NCBI GenBank assembly: GCA_014879855.1
Contig: JACSRH010000191.1
Location: 1 to 6,352 of the forward strand
Direction of reading: 5' to 3'
DNA length: 6,352 nucleotides
Origin: Caldilineaceae bacterium
GTDB lineage: Bacteria > Chloroflexota > Anaerolineae > Caldilineales > Caldilineaceae
This document shows, piece by piece, positions 5,340-6,352 of the stretch. The translations under genes and the position numbers were made by a program. The notes under the pieces are model-generated. The model saw nothing but the letters and a program-made list of their open reading frames with translations. It was not told the DNA's origin and did not search any database. Numbering within the stretch: position 1 is the stretch's first letter; each line of letters starts with the position of its first letter.

Positions 5340-6352
5340 ATGGCGCACTTATCCGCGCAAGGGATGGAGGCGGCGCTGGACCGCGCCCCGCAGCGTGTCG
5401 TCAGCATACAGGCCGGCGTGCGCCTGCTTGCGATCGACGCCCTGCGCGGTCTTGCCATTGTGGTGATGGCGCTCGACCACGCGGCCGCGTCAGTGCTGGT
5501 CAGCTTGCAGGCGGAGAGCTATGGCGGTCTGACGCCGCAGCTTGGCAACTGGCCGTCGTGGGTATTGGGGCTGTTCACCAACCTTGCCTCACCGACCTTC
5601 TGGTTTCTGGCCGGTGTGAGCATGACGCTCTATGCACAAGGCCGGCGCAGAAAAGGCGCCAGCAACTGGGAGATCACCCGATTTTTTCTGATCCGAGCCG
5701 CTGTGCTGGCCGTGCTGGATCTGACAGTGGCGTGGTTGGCGTGGCGTGGAGGCACGCCCTACACGCATGTGCTGTTGAGCATCGGCATCAGCATCGCGCT
5801 CGTGAGCCTGCTGCGGCTGTTGCCGACGATTGTGCTCGCCATGATCGGCCTTATCTGGCTGGCCGCGTACCAAGCAATGCTGCCAGGGCTGGCGACGCAG
5901 TTCAATCAGGGCGTTGATTACTGGCAGGCGCTGCTGGTTTACTTCAGCTACACGACCTTCCCGGCCACGGAGTTTGCGATTCTGGGCTGGGGTAGCCTGA
6001 TCGCGCTGGGCTGTGTGTTTGGCGCGGTCGTGCGCCGGCCGTGGTTTCAGTCACCGCGCAATTGGGCGCTGATAGGCGCCGGGCTGCTGGCGATCTTTGC
6101 CCTGTTGCGCGTATGGGGCGGGTTTGGCGATCTGGGGCGCTATGATGCGTCGTTGCCGATCTATTACTGGATTGTGATGAGCAAGACGCCGCCCAGCCTG
6201 ACTTATTTGTTGTTCAACTTGGGCATCGCCGCGTGGATCTACGCACTGTTTCTGAGTCGGGAAAGTTGGTTGCAGGTGCGCCCCTTTGCCTGGCTGGTGA
6301 CGATGGGGCAGGTGGCGCTCTTTGCCTTTGTGGTGCATCTGGTGCTTTATGG
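5340..6352 (+). CDS. DUF1624/HGSNAT-like multi-pass membrane acyltransferase, 5' part (3' end outside window)
   Basis: The frame from ATG 5340 stays open for 337 codons to the window edge. Family signatures: RLLAIDALRG (28-37) leading into the first membrane span with Asp46-His47 (LDH), FWFLAGVSMTLY in the second span, an FFLIRA segment starting the third, LLSIGISIALVSLLRLLP, and SKTPPSL (281-287), which matches the 'KxPPSL' hallmark. About nine hydrophobic segments are visible (roughly 38-55, 74-98, 115-135, 142-157, 158-176, 212-230, 242-258, 287-306, 316-337). The family includes heparan-alpha-glucosaminide N-acetyltransferase and bacterial YeiB-like proteins, which move acetyl or acyl groups across the membrane onto sugars. 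The substrate here is unknown. His47 is a plausible but unproven active residue. Start chosen from AAGGA 9 nt upstream; the 3-nt gap to the deacetylase stop implies one operon. Bacterial members are usually about 350-400 residues, so little is missing. Confidence 0.85.
   Translation, partial: MAHLSAQGMEAALDRAPQRVVSIQAGVRLLAIDALRGLAIVVMALDHAAASVLVSLQAESYGGLTPQLGNWPSWVLGLFTNLASPTFWFLAGVSMTLYAQGRRRKGASNWEITRFFLIRAAVLAVLDLTVAWLAWRGGTPYTHVLLSIGISIALVSLLRLLPTIVLAMIGLIWLAAYQAMLPGLATQFNQGVDYWQALLVYFSYTTFPATEFAILGWGSLIALGCVFGAVVRRPWFQSPRNWALIGAGLLAIFALLRVWGGFGDLGRYDASLPIYYWIVMSKTPPSLTYLLFNLGIAAWIYALFLSRESWLQVRPFAWLVTMGQVALFAFVVHLVLY

Noticed and set aside
5276..5917. 213-residue + strand open frame overlapping the deacetylase end
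   Set aside because: The Arg/Ala/Cys-rich product has no domain; the other phase (from 5340) encodes clear DUF1624/HGSNAT signatures and membrane spans.

Overview
The window reads as a piece of a bacterial chromosome, most likely from the Chloroflexota (Caldilineae/Anaerolineae-like). This is an inference from two secreted proteins that both end in a short '[IV][YF][LM]PL.x[KR]' tail (IYLPLIHK and VFMPLTLR), a C-terminal signature I associate with exported proteins of that phylum, together with moderately high GC and PKD-rich surface proteins. No RNA gene, insertion sequence, CRISPR array or origin was seen. All genes lie on the + strand.

Layout: (1) Positions 1-1493 hold the 3' part of a large secreted protein made of PKD/Ig-like repeats. 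The repeat is exactly 90 residues (270 nt) with no length variation, and it alternates between two subtypes (A-B-A-B-mosaic). (2) Positions 1494-1763 are a structure-rich intergenic region: a perfect 11-bp stem followed by a T run (probable terminator), three 11-bp tandem repeats, a possible -10 box, leader hairpins that could compete with each other, and a strong Shine-Dalgarno. (3) Positions 1764-3851 encode a 695-residue secreted protein: signal peptide, a concanavalin A/GH16-like fold without visible catalytic acids, a beta-sandwich, a bacterial Ig-like domain, and two PKD domains, the last homologous to the repeats of the first gene. (4) Positions 3876-5336 encode a polysaccharide deacetylase (NodB-fold) family protein of the long type with an N-terminal extension. 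(5) Position 5340 to the window end is the 5' part of a multi-pass membrane protein of the DUF1624/HGSNAT-like (YeiB-like) acyltransferase family. It is cut by the window edge.

Genes 2-3-4 are separated by 24 nt and 3 nt and each has its own ribosome binding site, so they probably form one transcription unit. The combination of a carbohydrate-binding-like secreted protein, a polysaccharide deacetylase and a membrane acetyltransferase-like protein suggests a locus that makes, decorates or binds a cell-surface polysaccharide. That functional link is inference from gene order and family membership.
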